Positions 8,163 through 16,185 of a stretch of 64,000 bases of DNA are shown one piece after another. Made by a program: the position numbers and the translations under genes. The stretch spans positions 372,001 through 436,000 of the forward strand of contig NZ_JANZLA010000001.1 in assembly GCF_025770785.1 (NCBI RefSeq), in the 5' to 3' direction. Within the stretch, counting starts at the first letter, position 1; every line of letters starts with the position of its first letter. This stretch comes from Cellulomonas sp. SG140 (lineage in GTDB: Bacteria; Actinomycetota; Actinomycetes; Actinomycetales; Cellulomonadaceae). A model generated the notes under the pieces. It was not told the DNA's origin, ran no database searches, and saw only the letters and a program-made list of their open reading frames with translations.

Positions 8163-9038
8163 ATGCGCGTCGGCATCCACCTCATGCGGTTCGACAGCGT
8201 CACCCCCGCCGACCTGCGCGGCGAGCTCGCGCGGACCGTCGAGACGGCGGACGCGGGCGGCGTCGCCTGGATCTCGGTGATGGACCACTACTTCCAGATG
8301 ATGCGCGCCGGCTTCCCGGCCCAGGACCCGATGCTCGAGGCGTACACGACGCTGGGCTACCTCGCGGGGCACACCGAGCGGGCCGAGCTGGGCGTGCTGG
8401 TCACCGGGGTGACCTACCGGTACCCGGGGCTGCTGGCGAAGATCGTCGCCACGCTCGACGTGCTCAGCGGCGGCCGTGCCGCGCTCGGCATCGGCGCCGC
8501 CTGGTACGAGGAGGAGCACGCGGCGCTCGGCGTGCCGTTCCCGCCGCTGTCCGAGCGGTTCGAGCGCCTCGAGGAGACGGTGCAGATCGCCCGGCAGATG
8601 TGGGACCCGTCCGACGAGGGCCCGTACACCGGTCGGTACTACCAGCTGGACCGCACGCTGTGCTCCCCGCTGCCGCTGCACCGGCCGGAGATCATGATCG
8701 GCGGCTCCGGCGAGAAGAAGACCTTGCGGCTCGTGGCCCAGTACGGCGACGCGTGCAACCTGTTCGGGGCGACCCCGGACGAGGTGGCGCACAAGCTCGA
8801 GGTGCTGCGCGGGCACTGCGCCGACGTCGGCCGCGACCCCGCCGAGATCCGCGTGACGGTGCTCAACGCCGGTGACGAGCTGCTGAACGGGGACGTCGAC
8901 GGCTTCGTCGAGACGATGCGCCCGTTCGCGGACCTCGGGGTGGAGACGGTGATCCTGCGGCCGCCCGCCACGTCGCTGCACGCCTGGGTGCGCGACGCCG
9001 TCGTGCCGGCGGTCGAGCCGCTCTCCGAGCTGGGCTGA
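8163..9038 (+). CDS. LLM-class F420-dependent oxidoreductase
   Basis: 291 residues with a luciferase-like TIM barrel. Motifs include WISVMDHYFQM early, LGVLVTGVTYRYPGLLAK, GRAALGIGAAWYEEEHAALG, and IGGSGEKKTLRLVAQYGDACN. This is the pattern of actinobacterial TIGR03560-like proteins, which usually use coenzyme F420 rather than FMN. The substrate is unknown. The ATG follows GAGGAGCACCC, a strong ribosome site, which fixes the start. Confidence 0.9.
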   Translation: MRVGIHLMRFDSVTPADLRGELARTVETADAGGVAWISVMDHYFQMMRAGFPAQDPMLEAYTTLGYLAGHTERAELGVLVTGVTYRYPGLLAKIVATLDVLSGGRAALGIGAAWYEEEHAALGVPFPPLSERFERLEETVQIARQMWDPSDEGPYTGRYYQLDRTLCSPLPLHRPEIMIGGSGEKKTLRLVAQYGDACNLFGATPDEVAHKLEVLRGHCADVGRDPAEIRVTVLNAGDELLNGDVDGFVETMRPFADLGVETVILRPPATSLHAWVRDAVVPAVEPLSELG

Positions 9039-9065
9039 TCCCGTTCCCGTCTCCGCCCGCGGGGC

Positions 9066-10025
9066 TCATGCCGCCCAGGTGGCGCGGTACTCGCTCGGCG
9101 ACGTGTGCAGGTGCCGGCTGAACGCCGCCCGCAGGCCTGCTCCGGTACCGAACCCGCAGCGGGCCGCCACCGCGTCGACCGTCAGCTCCGTGCGCTCGAG
9201 CAGCTCCTGGGCGCGGCGCAGCCGCTCCCGCACCAGCCACTGCCCGGGGTTGCGCCCGTAGACGTCGAGGAACCGGCGGGTCAGCTGCCGCTCGCTGAGG
9301 TGGGCGCGCGCCGCCAGGTCGCGCACCCGGATCGGCTCGCCGAGGTGGCGCAGCGCCCAGTCCGCGACGTCCGCGACCGTCGACGCCGCGACGTCCGGCA
9401 CCGGGCCCAGCATGTACTGCGCCTGGTCGGCGGCCCGGTGCGGCGGGGTCACCATGCGGCGCGCCAGCTCGTTGGCCACCGCCGTGCCGTGGTCCTGCCG
9501 GACCAGCTCGATGCACAGGTCGATGCCAGCAGCCGTGCCGGCCGAGGTGTGGATGCCGTCGTCCTGCGTGTACAGCACGCTCGCGTCGACCCGCACGCGC
9601 GGGAAGCGGCGCGCCAGCTCGTCGGCGTGCATCCAGTGCGTGGTCGCCCGGCGGCCGTCCAGCAGACCGGCCTGCGCCAGCACGAAGGCGCCCGAGCAGA
9701 TCGACGCGATGCGGGCACCCCGACGGTGGGCCTCGCGCACGGCCTCGACCAGGGCCGGCGGTTGCTGCTCGTGGACGTCGGTGCACGCCGGCACGATCAC
9801 CGTGTCCGCCGTGACCAGCTGCTCCAGCCCGGCGTCGCCCCCGACGACGAAGCCGGGGCCGACGGCAGCCCCCGGTTCGGTGGCGCAGACCTGCAGCCGG
9901 TACCACGGGTCGACCAGGTCCGGGCGCGCGACGCCGAAGACCTCGCACGGCACCGCGATCTCGAAGATCGGCGCGCCGGGCATCACCGCGAGCGCGACGC
10001 GATGTGCGTCTGTTCTGTTGCGCAT
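9066..10025 (-). CDS. GlxA-family AraC regulator with DJ-1/PfpI domain
   Basis: 319 residues. The N-terminal DJ-1/PfpI-like domain (about 8-180) includes FEIAVPCEVFG and a nucleophile-elbow-like ASICSGAFVLAQAG. A C-terminal AraC DNA-binding domain (about 215-319) has LAARAHLSERQLTRRF and AARCGFGTGAGLRAAF as its two helix-turn-helix units. Family members respond to amino-acid-like or quaternary amine ligands. It is divergent from an APC transporter 54 bases away, its likely target. ATG 10025 is chosen over one nine codons upstream. Confidence 0.9.
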   Translation of the reverse strand: MRNRTDAHRVALAVMPGAPIFEIAVPCEVFGVARPDLVDPWYRLQVCATEPGAAVGPGFVVGGDAGLEQLVTADTVIVPACTDVHEQQPPALVEAVREAHRRGARIASICSGAFVLAQAGLLDGRRATTHWMHADELARRFPRVRVDASVLYTQDDGIHTSAGTAAGIDLCIELVRQDHGTAVANELARRMVTPPHRAADQAQYMLGPVPDVAASTVADVADWALRHLGEPIRVRDLAARAHLSERQLTRRFLDVYGRNPGQWLVRERLRRAQELLERTELTVDAVAARCGFGTGAGLRAAFSRHLHTSPSEYRATWAA

Positions 10026-10071
10026 GACGGCGATGGTGCCACTTCTCAGCACGGCCGGCGGACCGGTGCGA

Positions 10072-10079
10072 TGACGTCA
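10072..10079. promoter_or_regulatory. TGACGTCA palindrome at the transporter start
   Basis: A perfect 8-base palindrome overlaps the first base of the transporter ATG and lies in the 53-base gap between regulator and transporter. It could be part of an operator, but palindromes this short occur by chance. Confidence 0.25.
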
Positions 10080-11344
10080 TGACGGACGGCACCATCGGCC
10101 TCGCCCACGGCGTCGCGCTGTACTCCTGCGCGGTGCTCGGTGCCGGCGTCCTGGTGCTGCCCGGCCAGGCCGCCTCGCTCGCCGGCCCGGCATCCCTGGT
10201 GGCATGGGGGTTCAGCGCCCTGCTGGGCCTCGCACTGGCGTTCACCTTCGCCGCCCTCGCGGTCCGCCACCCCGACGCCGGCGGGGTCGCGACGTTCACG
10301 GCCGCCGCGTTCGGGCCCACGCTCGGCGGCGTCACGGGGTGGTGGTACCTGGTCGCCGGCTCGGTCGGGCAGACCGTGGTGGCGCTGACCGCCGGGTACT
10401 ACGTGACGGCCGCGGTGGGCGTGTCGCAGCGTTGGTCACCGGCAGTCGCCGCCGTGGTCCTCGCCTGCGCCGTGGTGGTCAACCTCCGCGGGCTGCGGAC
10501 CGGTGCGCGGGTGCAGGTGGCGCTCGCGCTCGGTGTCGCGGCGATCCTGGTCACGGTGGTGCTGGTGGCGCTGCCGCAGGTGCACCGCGCGGAGCTGACG
10601 CCGTTCGCGCCTGCGAGCGTCGGCGGCGTCGGCCGCGCCGTCGTGGTGCTGTTCTTCGCCTTCGCCGGCTGGGAGGCCGTCGCGCACCTGTCCGGTGAGT
10701 TCCGCGACGTCCGGCGGACGCTGCCCGCCGCGACGCTGATCACCGTCGTGGTGGTCACGGTGCTGTACCTCGGCGTCGCCCTCGCCGTCGTCGGCACCCG
10801 TGCCTACGGGACGCCGGACCTCGACCGCATCGCGCTCGGCACCGTGCTGCAGCGAGGTCTCGGCCTGTCGGCCCTGCACGTCGTCGCCGTCGCGGCGGTG
10901 GTGATCTGCGTCGGCACGATCAACGCCTACGTCGCGTCCGTCTCACGCCTCGGCTACGCGCTGGCTCGTGACGGGTGGGCACCTGCGGCGCTCGAACGCC
11001 GCAACCGCCACGGTGCGCCGGCGAACGCGATCCTCGTGGTCGCGGGCATCGGGACCGTCGGGCTGGCGGGCGCGGCGCTGCTCGGCTGGGGCACCGGCGG
11101 CATCGTCGTGATCCCGTCGGTGCTGGTGCTCGCCACGTACCTGGTCGCGTCGGCGGCCGCCGTCCGCCTGCTGACCGGCGCGCGGCGGCTCGTCGCCGTG
11201 GTCGCGGTGGTCCTCCTCCTGCTCGCCGTGCCGTACGTGGGACGAGGGTTGGCGATCCCGTTGCTGGTCGCGGCCGTCGCCGCCGTCGTCCACCGCGCGC
11301 GCCGACGGCCGGACGGGGCAGCCGGACGGGTCAGTGCACGGTGA
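10079..11344 (+). CDS. APC-family amino acid/amine permease
   Basis: 421 residues and strongly hydrophobic, with about twelve membrane helices. The first helix has GAGVLVLPGQAASLAGPAS, matching the substrate-binding unwound helix of APC transporters. FFAFAGWEAVAHLSGEF is the typical helix-6 motif. It probably takes up an amino acid or amine by proton symport under the divergent GlxA regulator. No clear ribosome site precedes the ATG. The last 14 bases overlap the 3' end of the convergent lipoprotein gene. Confidence 0.88.
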   Translation: MTDGTIGLAHGVALYSCAVLGAGVLVLPGQAASLAGPASLVAWGFSALLGLALAFTFAALAVRHPDAGGVATFTAAAFGPTLGGVTGWWYLVAGSVGQTVVALTAGYYVTAAVGVSQRWSPAVAAVVLACAVVVNLRGLRTGARVQVALALGVAAILVTVVLVALPQVHRAELTPFAPASVGGVGRAVVVLFFAFAGWEAVAHLSGEFRDVRRTLPAATLITVVVVTVLYLGVALAVVGTRAYGTPDLDRIALGTVLQRGLGLSALHVVAVAAVVICVGTINAYVASVSRLGYALARDGWAPAALERRNRHGAPANAILVVAGIGTVGLAGAALLGWGTGGIVVIPSVLVLATYLVASAAAVRLLTGARRLVAVVAVVLLLLAVPYVGRGLAIPLLVAAVAAVVHRARRRPDGAAGRVSAR

Positions 11345-12257
11345 ACGTCTTGCTGTCGCTCATCCGCGGACCCGGTGCCTCACCCCCGGACGGGTCGTCC
11401 TCCGTGGCGACCACCGTGTACGTCCCCGGCGCCAGCGGGACGCTGAACGAGTACGGCGCGAACGTCTGCCCCTCGGCGGTGTGCGCCACCCCGGACGTCA
11501 CCACGGCACCCGTCGGCCCGAGCACCTGCCACGGCAGGGTCGCCTCGAACACCGCCGCCTGACCGCTGACGGTGACCGGCGACGTCGTCGACGCACCCTG
11601 ACGCGGCGCGTCGATCTGCACCCAGGCCTGCACGTCGAGGGCCGGCTCACGCACCTGCGGCGCGGTCCAGACGACGGCGCCCCACAGCTCCCCCGCCGGC
11701 TGGCCGGCGATGGTCAGCAGCACCGAGCCGGACGGGTCGCCGGTCGCCGCCGTGACGGTGTGCACCAGCTGCTGGATCATCAGCGCGGCACCGGCGGAGC
11801 CGATCGACGCGGTCCGGGCGTCGGCGCTGAGGTCGACGACCGTGGGGTTGCCGGGCGTGACGCCCAGCACCCGCGTGGCCTTGTTCCACGGGCTGGTGTA
11901 GTCCGGGTCGTCCGGGCCGGCGATCATCCGCTCGACGGCGCTGCGCACCGGTTCGCCGATCAGGTCGTGCCGCTCGGGGATCAGCCGCAGGCCGGTGCGG
12001 GTGTCGATCATGAAGTAGATGGGCACGTCCGCCGTCGTGACGGTCGGCGTCGGCGTGGGGGTGGGCGTCGGCGTCAGGCTCGGGGTCGGGACAGGGCTCG
12101 GCGGCGACGTCGTGACGGTGGGAGCCGGGACGGTCGACGGCGACGCGCCAGGACCGGCCGTCTGGTTCTGGCACCCGGCCAGCAGCGCGCCGACGAGGGC
12201 GACCATCGCACCGGCCGCGAGGAGGGGGAAGGACGAGGGCCTCGTCAGCGTCGACAT
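11331..12257 (-). CDS. Secreted lipoprotein with GerMN and Gmad2 domains
   Basis: 308 residues. A lipoprotein signal ends in LLAGC (Cys29), followed by a Pro/Thr linker with an alternating TPTPTP run. The central part (about 75-190) fits GerMN: VPIYFMIDTRTGLRLIPE, VRSAVERMIAG, VVDLSADAR and LVHTVTA. The C-terminal 100 residues look like the immunoglobulin-like Gmad2 domain (SGQAAVFEATLPWQVLG). In non-sporulating actinobacteria such proteins are cell-envelope lipoproteins of unknown role. GCAGGAG precedes ATG 12257. Confidence 0.85.
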   Translation of the reverse strand: MSTLTRPSSFPLLAAGAMVALVGALLAGCQNQTAGPGASPSTVPAPTVTTSPPSPVPTPSLTPTPTPTPTPTVTTADVPIYFMIDTRTGLRLIPERHDLIGEPVRSAVERMIAGPDDPDYTSPWNKATRVLGVTPGNPTVVDLSADARTASIGSAGAALMIQQLVHTVTAATGDPSGSVLLTIAGQPAGELWGAVVWTAPQVREPALDVQAWVQIDAPRQGASTTSPVTVSGQAAVFEATLPWQVLGPTGAVVTSGVAHTAEGQTFAPYSFSVPLAPGTYTVVATEDDPSGGEAPGPRMSDSKTFTVH

Positions 12258-12352
12258 GGCGCGCTCCTGCAGCGACCCCGGGCCCTGCGACGGGGCCCGC
12301 CGCGGGGCCACTGTCTGGTTCGAGCGTCCCACCGCGACGCCCTCAGGACCAC

Positions 12353-12384
12353 GGACCGAAGGTCCTCACCGGGCCCTTCGGCCC
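12353..12384 (+). promoter_or_regulatory. Pair of DosR-like dyads upstream of the CoA-binding protein gene
   Basis: GGACCGAAGGTCC (12353-12365, arms GGACC/GGTCC) is followed by GGGCCCTTCGGCCC (12371-12384). The second agrees at most fixed positions with the dormancy regulator consensus GGGACTTTNGNCCC. They lie about 95-125 bases upstream of the ATG at 12480. Recognition by eye only, so this is a candidate. Confidence 0.35.
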
Positions 12385-12479
12385 TGGACGCGAGCCCGCA
12401 CCGGCGGTCGGCTGGTCGGGCACCCGCTGCACCAGCAGCGTGGAACCCTGCCAGGTCGAGCACAGCCGAGGAGCGCACG

Positions 12480-12953
12480 ATGAAGACCGCCGACGCCGCC
12501 GCCGAGTTCCTCTCCCAGCGCCGCATCGCGGTGACGGGGGTGTCGCGGACGCCGGCCAGCCACGGCGCGAACGTCGTCTACAAGACCCTGCGCGACAAGG
12601 GCTACGAGGTCGTCGCGGTCAACCCGAACGCCACCACGGTGGAGGGTGACCCGTGCTACCCCGACCTCGCCTCGGTGCCCGGCGGGGTGGACGCGGTGGT
12701 GATCGCCACGGGTCCGGACCACGCGGACGAGACCATGCGGCAGGCGGTGGATGCCGGCATCGGGCACGTGTGGATGCACCGGTCGGTGGACAAGGGAAGC
12801 GTCTCCGCCACGGCGACCGCGCTGGGGCGGTCGCACGGCATCACGGTGATCGACGGCGGCTGCCCGCTGATGTACGGCCCGGCGTCCGACCCCGGGCACC
12901 GGTTCATGTGCCGGCTGTTCACGCTGACCGGGCGCGTGCCCCGCAAGGTCTGA
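12480..12953 (+). CDS. CoA-binding domain protein
   Basis: 157 residues with a YccU-like Rossmann fold: RRIAVTGVSRTPASHGA at the start, GYEVVAVNPNATTVEGDPCYPDL, and DGGCPLMYG near the end. The family binds CoA; its physiological role is unclear, although homologues are often stress or stationary-phase induced. GAGGAG precedes ATG 12480. Possible DosR-like dyads lie upstream. Confidence 0.88.
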   Translation: MKTADAAAEFLSQRRIAVTGVSRTPASHGANVVYKTLRDKGYEVVAVNPNATTVEGDPCYPDLASVPGGVDAVVIATGPDHADETMRQAVDAGIGHVWMHRSVDKGSVSATATALGRSHGITVIDGGCPLMYGPASDPGHRFMCRLFTLTGRVPRKV

Positions 12954-12980
12954 CCGCCCGGCCCCGCGCCGGCCGGCGCC

Positions 12981-13658
12981 TCACACCTGCGCCGTCGCCC
13001 AGCGCGCACCGGAGTCGGACACCATCTCCACCGACGTGACCTGACCCGTCGCCGGCCAGGGCACCACCCAGCTCCCGCCGCCGGACCCGTCGAGCGCCCA
13101 CGTGCCGGCCGCCTGCCGCGAGCCGTCGGCCAGCACCAGCCAGCACGAGTACCGCTGACCGGCGTGGCCGCCGCTGACGCTGACGACCAGCACCTGCCCG
13201 GCGTCCGACCAGCTGCGCTGCACCGACCCGACGGCGTCGCCCGTGGCGGTGCGCAGCGGGGCGCCGACCGCCACCTGCTGCGCGCTCGTCCCCCGTCCGA
13301 CCACCGCCGATCCGGCGGCACCGACGCCGATGCCCACCACCAGCGCGGCGGCGACCAGCAGGGCGGTCCGCCGCGAGGGTCCGCGATGCCGACGGACCCC
13401 GGTGGGCCGCGCGGCCTGCACGCTGCCGCCGAGTCCGGTCGCCACCAGCACGCGCTGCGAGAACCCTGCCGGCGGCTCGACCCGCGGCGCCGCGACCAGC
13501 ACGTGCTCCACGGCGTCGGCGATCTCCGCGTACCGGCTGCGGCACGTCTCGCACCCGCCGAGGTGGCGCGTCAGCCCGTCCCGGGGCCGCTCGTCGACCT
13601 GCCCGAGGGCGAGGTCCGTCAGCGCCTCGTCGCCCAGGTGCGGCTGCTGCTCAGTCAC
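12981..13658 (-). CDS. Anti-sigma factor (RskA-like)
   Basis: 225 residues. The N-terminal zinc anti-sigma domain has HLGGCETC (HxxxCxxC, about residues 32-39). A single membrane helix (about 99-121) follows a basic stretch, then an extracytoplasmic domain with the RskA pattern SWSDAGQVLVVSV and WVVPWPATG. It should hold its partner ECF sigma at the membrane until a signal leads to proteolysis. The GTG start overlaps the sigma factor stop by eight bases, so the pair is coupled. Confidence 0.9.
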   Translation of the reverse strand: MTEQQPHLGDEALTDLALGQVDERPRDGLTRHLGGCETCRSRYAEIADAVEHVLVAAPRVEPPAGFSQRVLVATGLGGSVQAARPTGVRRHRGPSRRTALLVAAALVVGIGVGAAGSAVVGRGTSAQQVAVGAPLRTATGDAVGSVQRSWSDAGQVLVVSVSGGHAGQRYSCWLVLADGSRQAAGTWALDGSGGGSWVVPWPATGQVTSVEMVSDSGARWATAQV

Positions 13659-14226
13659 GCTCCGCCTCCATCGCCTCGCGCACCCGACGCAGGCCGGTCC
13701 GGATGCGCGTCTTCGCCGTCCCGAGGGGGATGCCCTCGGACACGCTGATCTCGTTGGCAGTCCGCCCGCCGATCACGGCGAGCACCACGGCGCGCGCCTG
13801 CTCGGGCGGCAGCGCCCGCAGCCGGGCGACGGCGGCGTCCCGTTCGGCGGACCGCACCACCTCGTCCTCCGGCGCGGGCGCCTGCAAGGTGGCGGTGATC
13901 ATCTCCTCGAGCACCGACGCGTCCACCGGGGTGGCCCGGCGGGCCCGCATCGCGTCGATGGCCGCGTTCCGGGTGATGGTCAGCAGCCAGGTCAGCACCG
14001 AGGCGCGCCGCACGTCGTAGGTGCCGGCGGCCCGCCAGGCCCGGACGAACACCTCCTGGCTGACGTCCTGGGCCAGCCCCGTGTCGTGGGTGATCGACAC
14101 CGCCAGGCCGAACACCGCCGACTGGAACCGCCGGACGAACGCGACGGCGGCCGCGTCGTCGTCCACCGCGAGGCCGGCGACCAGCGCGGCGTCCGCCGCG
14201 CGATCGGCACCGGAGAAGAGCTGCAC
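13651..14226 (-). CDS. ECF-type RNA polymerase sigma factor (SigK-like)
   Basis: About 191 residues from GTG 14226. Region 2 includes QDVSQEVFVRAWRAAGTYD; region 4 includes LPPEQARAVVLAVIGGRTANEIS and GTAKTRIRTGLRRVREAM. Pairing with an RskA-like anti-sigma and a neighbouring secreted lipoprotein matches the SigK/RskA arrangement of actinobacteria. The frame is open to 14355, but that would run over the divergent lipoprotein start and the 14256 dyad; GAGGAC just before GTG 14226 supports the shorter form. The start is the least certain point. Confidence 0.85.
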   Translation of the reverse strand: MQLFSGADRAADAALVAGLAVDDDAAAVAFVRRFQSAVFGLAVSITHDTGLAQDVSQEVFVRAWRAAGTYDVRRASVLTWLLTITRNAAIDAMRARRATPVDASVLEEMITATLQAPAPEDEVVRSAERDAAVARLRALPPEQARAVVLAVIGGRTANEISVSEGIPLGTAKTRIRTGLRRVREAMEAERD

Positions 14227-14255
14227 GTCCTCATGTACGGCCTCGGGGCCGGCAA

Positions 14256-14277
14256 GGATTGCGCGCCGTCGCAATCC
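14256..14277. promoter_or_regulatory. Perfect 8+8 inverted repeat between sigma factor and lipoprotein genes
   Basis: GGATTGCG and CGCAATCC flank a 6-base spacer with no mismatch. It sits 29 bases from the sigma start and 76 bases from the divergent lipoprotein start, which suits an operator acting on both promoters. It could also be a leader hairpin. Confidence 0.5.
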
Positions 14278-14353
14278 GCCGGCCCACGCCGCACGTATCA
14301 CCCTCGACGGCCGCCCACCGGAGGACGGCCCGCTCGGACCACCTGGAGGGGCC

Positions 14354-14905
14354 ATGAACGCACGATCCCGCGTCTGGACGTTGGGGGCGAGCCTGCTGCT
14401 GGCGGGGACGCTCGCGGCGTGTGGCGGCTCGTCGTCGGGCGGAGGGACCGGCGCCTACGGCGGCGCCGCGACCAGCGCACCGGCCATGGGCTCCTCGGCG
14501 TCGGCCGGTGGGGGCGCGTACGGGTCGGGCGCGTCGGGCGGGTCGACCAGCGCCACCGCGGTCACCGTGATGACGGCCAGCTCGAGCCTCGGCACGATCC
14601 TGGTGGACGGCAGCGGCCGCACCCTCTACCTGTTCACCAAGGACTCCCCGAACACCTCGACGTGCACGGGCGGCTGCCTCGCGGCGTGGCCGCCGCTGCT
14701 CGGCACGGCCACGGCCGGCACCGGGGTCGACTCCTCGCTGCTCGGCACGCTGACGCGGCCCGACGGCAAGACGCAGGTCTCGTACAAGGGCATGCCGTTG
14801 TACTACTGGGCCCAGGACTCGGCGCCGGGCCAGACGAACGGCCAGGGTGTGCAAGGCGTCTGGTGGGTGGTCAGCCCGCAGGGCACGCCGATCACCACCA
14901 AGTGA
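14354..14905 (+). CDS. Lipoprotein with Yx(FWY)xxD motif (COG4315)
   Basis: 183 residues. A lipoprotein signal ends in LAAC (Cys23), followed by a Gly/Ser/Ala-rich spacer. The mature domain has GRTLYLFTKD, the eponymous motif, CTGGCLAAWPPL, and later MPLYYWAQD, the second copy of the motif. Such proteins are cell-surface lipoproteins of unknown function. Position next to the sigma/anti-sigma pair suggests it is a regulon member. GGAGGGGCC precedes the ATG. Confidence 0.88.
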   Translation: MNARSRVWTLGASLLLAGTLAACGGSSSGGGTGAYGGAATSAPAMGSSASAGGGAYGSGASGGSTSATAVTVMTASSSLGTILVDGSGRTLYLFTKDSPNTSTCTGGCLAAWPPLLGTATAGTGVDSSLLGTLTRPDGKTQVSYKGMPLYYWAQDSAPGQTNGQGVQGVWWVVSPQGTPITTK

Positions 14906-14912
14906 CGCCGCG

Positions 14913-15566
14913 GTGGTGACGACGAGAGGCACGCAGAGCCGCGCCGCGGTGACGACGGACGCATCGGACCGCGCCGGGGTCACCGCGTCGGGCACGCCGG
15001 GGCGCGGCACCACGCGCGCGCTGCTCGGCACCCTCGCCGCCGGCGCAGCCGTGTCGTCGGCGCTGGGCCTCTACGCCCGCCTCCACGTGCCCACCGGCCG
15101 CACGCTGACGACGCTCGGGTTCACCGACCTGCTCCACATGAAGGCGTGGCTGACCACCGCCGCCCTCGTGCTGGCCGCGGGTCAGGTGCTGAGCGCCCTG
15201 CGCCTCTACGGCCGGCTCGGTGGTCGCCGGCGCGGCTCGTCAGGACCACCAGCCGCACCGGCACCGGCCTGGGTGCACCGGCTGCACCGGTCCGGCGGCG
15301 CGCTCGCCGTGCTGCTGACGCTCCCGGTGGCGTTCCAGTGCGCGTGGTCGCTCGGGTTCGGCACGTACAGCCTCCGCGTGCTGGTCCACTCCGTGCTCGG
15401 CTGCGTGCTGTACGGCGTGTTCGTGGCGAAGATGCTCGCGCTGCGCCTGCGACGCCCGCCGGCCTGGCTGATCCCGTGGCTCGGCGGCTCGCTGGTGCTG
15501 GCGCTGGTGGGGCTGTGGGTGACCTCGTCGCTGTGGTTCTTCAGCCACGGCGGCGCGGGCTACTGA
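14913..15566 (+). CDS. Four-helix membrane protein, DUF6529-like, possibly haem-binding
   Basis: About 217 residues. Four hydrophobic segments (from TRALLGTLAAGAAVSSALG onward) carry histidines at LLHMKAW, VHRLHRSGG and RVLVHSVLG, an arrangement like b-type cytochromes or ferric-reductase-related proteins. It resembles proteins annotated DUF6529 next to Yx(FWY)xxD lipoproteins, but I cannot confirm the family. GTG 14913 or 14916 starts right after the lipoprotein stop; a GTG at 14949 is another option. Its last 26 bases overlap the convergent ABC ATPase gene. Confidence 0.65.
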   Translation: MVTTRGTQSRAAVTTDASDRAGVTASGTPGRGTTRALLGTLAAGAAVSSALGLYARLHVPTGRTLTTLGFTDLLHMKAWLTTAALVLAAGQVLSALRLYGRLGGRRRGSSGPPAAPAPAWVHRLHRSGGALAVLLTLPVAFQCAWSLGFGTYSLRVLVHSVLGCVLYGVFVAKMLALRLRRPPAWLIPWLGGSLVLALVGLWVTSSLWFFSHGGAGY

Positions 15567-16185
15567 CCCCGCCACCGGGCACCGACCCGACGGAGCCGTC
15601 CAGGTGCACCACCTGCGCGTCGAACCATGCCGCCTCGCGCTCGTCGTGCGTCACCAGCAGCACGGTCCGCCCGGCGCAGCGGTCCCGGACCCACGCCATG
15701 GTCACCGGCTTCACGGCCTGGTCCAGGCCGGTGAACGGCTCGTCCAGCACCACCAGCTCGGCGTCGGCGAGCACGGCCCGCACGATCGCCACCCGCCGAC
15801 GCTGACCGCCGGACAGCTCGCGCACGGGCGCGTGCACCGCCGCGTCGTCGAGCCCCACGGCCGCGAGCGCCTCGAGCACCGCACCGCGGTCCGCCCCGCG
15901 CGCCAGCACCAGCCGCACGTTGTCCACCGCGGACAGCTGCGGGCACAGCCGGTCCTCCTGGAACACCGCCGACCGCGGCCGCCCGTCCAGCCCCTCGACC
16001 GCCCCGGCGTCCGGCCGGTCGAGGCCCAGCAGCAACCGGGCGACCGTCGTCTTGCCGGACCCGTTGGGCCCCATCAGCGCCGTGACCCCGCCGCGTCTCA
16101 GCGACAGGTCCAGCCCGTCGAGCACCACGTGGTCACCGAACCGCCGCGTGACCCCGCGGAGCCCGATCCCGCCGGTCCCGCTCAC
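15541..16185 (-). CDS. ABC transporter ATPase
   Basis: 214 residues with all nucleotide-binding motifs: Walker A GPNGSGKTT, Q-loop VFQEDRL, signature LSGGQRRRVAI, Walker B VVLDEPF and H-loop THDE. The length and sequence suit nitrate/sulfonate/thiamine-precursor (NMT1) type importers. GTG 16185 overlaps the permease stop by four bases. It is the last gene of the hydrogenase-ABC operon; its 3' end overlaps the convergent membrane-protein gene. Confidence 0.9.
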   Translation of the reverse strand: MSGTGGIGLRGVTRRFGDHVVLDGLDLSLRRGGVTALMGPNGSGKTTVARLLLGLDRPDAGAVEGLDGRPRSAVFQEDRLCPQLSAVDNVRLVLARGADRGAVLEALAAVGLDDAAVHAPVRELSGGQRRRVAIVRAVLADAELVVLDEPFTGLDQAVKPVTMAWVRDRCAGRTVLLVTHDEREAAWFDAQVVHLDGSVGSVPGGGVSSPRRRG

